Shown here one piece after another: positions 19,449 through 19,487 of a DNA stretch of 19,487 nt. The number at the start of each line of letters is the position of its first letter. The first letter of the stretch is position 1. Where the stretch lies: contig JBBSWB010000020.1 in NCBI GenBank assembly GCA_038046465.1, positions 1 to 19,487 on the forward strand, in the 5' to 3' direction. The DNA is from JBBSWB01 sp038046465. Its GTDB lineage: Archaea > Nanobdellota > Nanobdellia > Woesearchaeales > GW2011-AR9. A model generated the notes under the pieces. It searched no databases. It saw nothing but the letters and a program-made list of their open reading frames with translations, and was not told the origin of the DNA. The position numbers and the translations under genes were made by a program.

Positions 19449-19487
19449 TTTAAATAGGTTTAAATTCTTAAATCAAAAATAGATGAA
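19449..19487 (+). promoter_or_regulatory. Promoter and possible first codon of a gene leaving the window
   Basis: TTTAAATA (19449-19456) lies 34 bases before an ATG at 19483, the usual leaderless spacing here. Only five bases of the putative gene are visible, so its existence is uncertain. Confidence 0.35.

Overview
The window is archaeal. Evidence: an archaeal-type isoleucyl-tRNA synthetase, a single-domain ZPR1 zinc-finger protein, an ArvA/ArvB/ArvC-like gene group, a tRNA-Gly interrupted by two short bulge-helix-bulge introns, and TATA boxes (TTTATAAA or TTTTTAAA) about 30 bases before many start codons, implying mostly leaderless transcripts. The AT-rich DNA, short gene neighbourhoods, many small lipoproteins and DPANN-like hypothetical proteins fit a DPANN-type (Woesearchaeales-like) archaeon, but the lineage is an inference.

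Layout. 1-330: 3' end of a radical SAM gene. 358-1879: two exported proteins on the minus strand, divergent from a membrane-anchored winged-helix regulator (2158-2922). 3047-8106: an accessory block with three toxin-antitoxin-like modules (AbrB/RelE at 3047-3609, an unknown partner with a broken RelE-type toxin at 4708-5361, a DUF2683-like antitoxin with RelE at 7602-8106), an unknown gene (3731-4537), and a Ser/Thr kinase fused to a repeat solenoid (5449-7323). 8405-11554: ileS. 11718-14254: a metallophosphoesterase and two hypothetical genes. 14453-15225: an MBL-fold hydrolase and tRNA-Gly(TCC), minus strand. 15343-15855: ZPR1. 15970-17767: arvC, arvB, arvA, minus strand. 17932-19054: three consecutive lipoproteins. 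The right edge holds a promoter and possibly the first codon of another gene.

Two kinds of small mobile DNA stand out. First, a 175-bp MITE-like element occurs twice as perfect inverted copies (13667-13841 and 19260-19434), each with GGCAC...GTGCC ends and its own 8-bp target duplication, and each lying exactly 6 bases upstream of a TATA box. Second, there is a family of compact hairpin-pair elements of about 54-59 bp: two A/T-rich stems separated by a GC-rich alternating core such as GGTGYGCC and ending in GCATA. One is inserted in frame in the AbrB-type antitoxin, one breaks a RelE-type toxin gene, and one sits in a longer hairpin chain between arvA and arvB. In the two gene insertions, removing the element restores the expected protein. 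This resembles in principle the protein-coding palindromic elements of Rickettsia, but I know of no archaeal description. Branched hairpin arrays of the same general style fill many other intergenic gaps (2930-3023, 4576-4664, 7371-7519, 8179-8334, 13471-13565, 15845-15941, 19089-19252).
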